Program-made: the position numbers and the translations under genes | Assembly (NCBI GenBank): GCA_964601165.1 | Contig: CAZRMK010000008.1 | Location: 1-33,197, forward strand | Reading direction: 5' to 3' | From: Thiosulfativibrio sp964601165 | Lineage (GTDB): Bacteria; Pseudomonadota; Gammaproteobacteria; Thiomicrospirales; Thiomicrospiraceae | Length of the DNA: 33,197 bases | Shown: positions 32,678 to 33,197 of the stretch, piece by piece | Layout: the number at the start of each line of letters is the position of its first letter | Numbering within the stretch: position 1 is the stretch's first letter | Notes under the pieces: generated by a model | The model's input: only the letters and a program-made list of their open reading frames with translations | Told to the model about the DNA's origin: nothing | Database searches by the model: none

Positions 32678-32733
32678 CTATTAACTCTGACCCCTTTAAC
32701 TTTTTTTGACCAACTCTGACCCCTTTTGACCGA

Positions 32734-32813
32734 GAGGAAGAGAGGAAGAGAGGAAGAGAGGAAGAGAGGAAGAGAGGAAGAGAGGAAGAGAGGAAGAGAG
32801 GAAGAGAGGAAGA
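32734..32813. repeat. 8-bp tandem repeat, ten units
   Basis: The unit GAGGAAGA repeats ten times without error. It lies in a 314-bp stretch (32590-32903) that otherwise holds REP-like hairpins and a transposon end, and no credible gene. A minus-strand frame across it encodes only a low-complexity Ser/Leu/Pro string and is not a gene. Confidence 0.92.
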
Positions 32814-32821
32814 GAGAAGAA

Positions 32822-32842
32822 AAAAGGGTAACGTCCCCTTTT
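32822..32842. repeat. REP-like hairpin, inverted copy
   Basis: Exact reverse complement of the unit at 32604-32624, on the other side of the tandem repeat. It lies about 60 bp upstream of the toxin gene. Confidence 0.75.
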
Positions 32843-32857
32843 CCTTCACCAAGGCAA

Positions 32858-32874
32858 TATAATTATGATATAAT
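32858..32874 (+). promoter_or_regulatory. Possible -10 elements for the toxin-antitoxin pair
   Basis: TATAAT occurs twice (32858-32863 and 32869-32874), 30-45 bp before the toxin start. No convincing -35 box is spaced correctly, so this is weak evidence. Confidence 0.3.
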
Positions 32875-32903
32875 ACAATCATTAAAAAGAGATAAGTGAT
32901 ATA

Positions 32904-33161
32904 GTGAAAGTGATTAAATGGCAACCAAAAGCGTTAAAGCAACTTAAAAAGTTTAAAGATGCTTTGGTTATTGGTCGTATTTTAAAGGCTGTTGATAGTT
33001 TGAAAAACTCTGCTAATACTGCTGATGTTAAGGCATTAAAAAATCATAGTTATCAGTATCGTTTGCGAGTTGGTAATTATAGGGTGATGTTTAATGTAGA
33101 TGAGATGGTTGAAATTATCCTAGTCGAAGAGGTGAAAAAACGAGATGAACGCACATATTGA
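32904..33161 (+). CDS. RelE/ParE-family toxin
   Basis: The 85-residue protein has the compact RelE/ParE pattern: VIKWQPKALKQLKKF (3-17), KALKNHSYQYRLRVGNYRVMF (43-63, quoted in parts as LRVGNYRVMF), and a final strand VEIILVEEVKKR. The YRLRVGNYRV segment is the family hallmark. RelE-type members cleave mRNA on the ribosome, while ParE-type members target gyrase; sequence alone does not separate them here. The start is GTG. A second gene begins inside its 3' end (17-nt overlap), giving a toxin-first order. It lies downstream of the transposon remnants, a common setting for mobile toxin-antitoxin pairs. Confidence 0.85.
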   Translation: MKVIKWQPKALKQLKKFKDALVIGRILKAVDSLKNSANTADVKALKNHSYQYRLRVGNYRVMFNVDEMVEIILVEEVKKRDERTY

Positions 33162-33197
33162 TTATCAAATTATAGAGCAGGGCGGAAAACCTGCTTT
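33145..33197 (+). CDS. Probable antitoxin, 5' end only
   Basis: ATG at 33145 overlaps the toxin gene by 17 nt. The visible residues MNAHIDYQIIEQGGKPAF run off the window edge. YQIIEQ-GKPAF is how several antitoxins paired with RelE toxins begin, and the overlap supports translational coupling. The DNA-binding type cannot be judged from 18 residues. Confidence 0.65.
   Translation, partial: MNAHIDYQIIEQGGKPA

Larger units (their letters stand above)
32182..32700. mobile_element. Remnant of a REP-associated transposase unit bounded by inverted repeats
   Basis: AAAGGGGTCGGAGTTAATTA at 32181-32200 and TTAACTCTGACCCCTTTA at 32681-32698 are inverted copies, one on each side of the transposase fragment. 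A further partial copy (CAACTCTGACCCCTTTT) is at 32711-32727. The unit inserted at the manC stop codon and was later invaded or truncated by an M-family end. Confidence 0.6.

Noticed and set aside
32550..32924. Minus-strand frame of 124 codons
   Set aside because: It is mostly a Ser/Leu/Pro string from the 8-bp tandem repeat plus hairpin sequence, with no family resemblance.

Overview
The window is AT-rich gammaproteobacterial chromosome. Housekeeping genes sit in familiar gamma orders (queA-tgt-yajC-secD-secF; kdsC-lptC-lptA-lptB-hpf with yrbG, and a divergent mlaFEDC). Three features point to an autotrophic or C1-using lineage such as a sulfur oxidiser or methanotroph: a pyrophosphate-type phosphofructokinase, an SbtA bicarbonate transporter paired with an SbtB-like PII protein, and dense short mobile repeats. 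The sequence alone does not fix the genus. One 100-base run of N (22756-22855) is an assembly gap inside a tandem repeat.

Layout. 1-2.7 kb: PPi-phosphofructokinase and RNase D on the minus strand. 2.8-4.7 kb: mpl and a yqaA-like gene that lacks a normal start codon. 4.7-7.3 kb: a repeat-rich island with sbtA, an sbtB-like gene and a small membrane protein. 7.4-15.1 kb: queuosine genes, the Sec accessory operon and release factor 3. 15.3-19.2 kb: a membrane GGDEF-EAL protein followed at once by phosphomannomutase, convergent with mgtE. 20.6-23.0 kb: nested mobile repeats, then a lipoprotein-type subtilase with a probable C-terminal beta-barrel. 23.1-26.9 kb: hpf, lptB, lptA, lptC, kdsC and yrbG (minus strand). 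27-32.2 kb: a DUF72-like gene, mlaFEDC and a manC/algA-type gene. 32.2-33.2 kb: a broken REP-associated transposase, REP-like hairpins, an 8-bp tandem repeat and a RelE-type toxin with the start of its antitoxin.

The cell-envelope genes form a theme: LPS transport (lptABC), Kdo synthesis (kdsC), phospholipid traffic (mlaFEDC), peptidoglycan recycling (mpl), and GDP-mannose supply from phosphomannomutase plus ManC, with a c-di-GMP enzyme beside the mutase. SbtA and SbtB would supply and regulate inorganic carbon.

The most unusual content is a family of mobile hairpins, called here the R family, with ends ACCTAAAT...ATTTAGGT. I find 12 copies (R1-R12) plus one half copy, all between genes. They come in a 162-166 bp form (R7, R9, R10, R12), a 57 bp form (R8) and forms of about 25-34 bp (the rest). 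Six copies are flanked by exact 3-bp direct repeats (AAG, AAC, AAT, AAT, AAA, ATT). One long copy (R10) sits inside a second mobile element, the M family (ends GAGACCTTTGCATAAT), which carries its own 5-bp target duplication. Insertions of both families appear to have supplied stop codons or ribosome-binding sites to secF, prfC, rnd and the subtilase gene. No transposase for either family is visible in the window.
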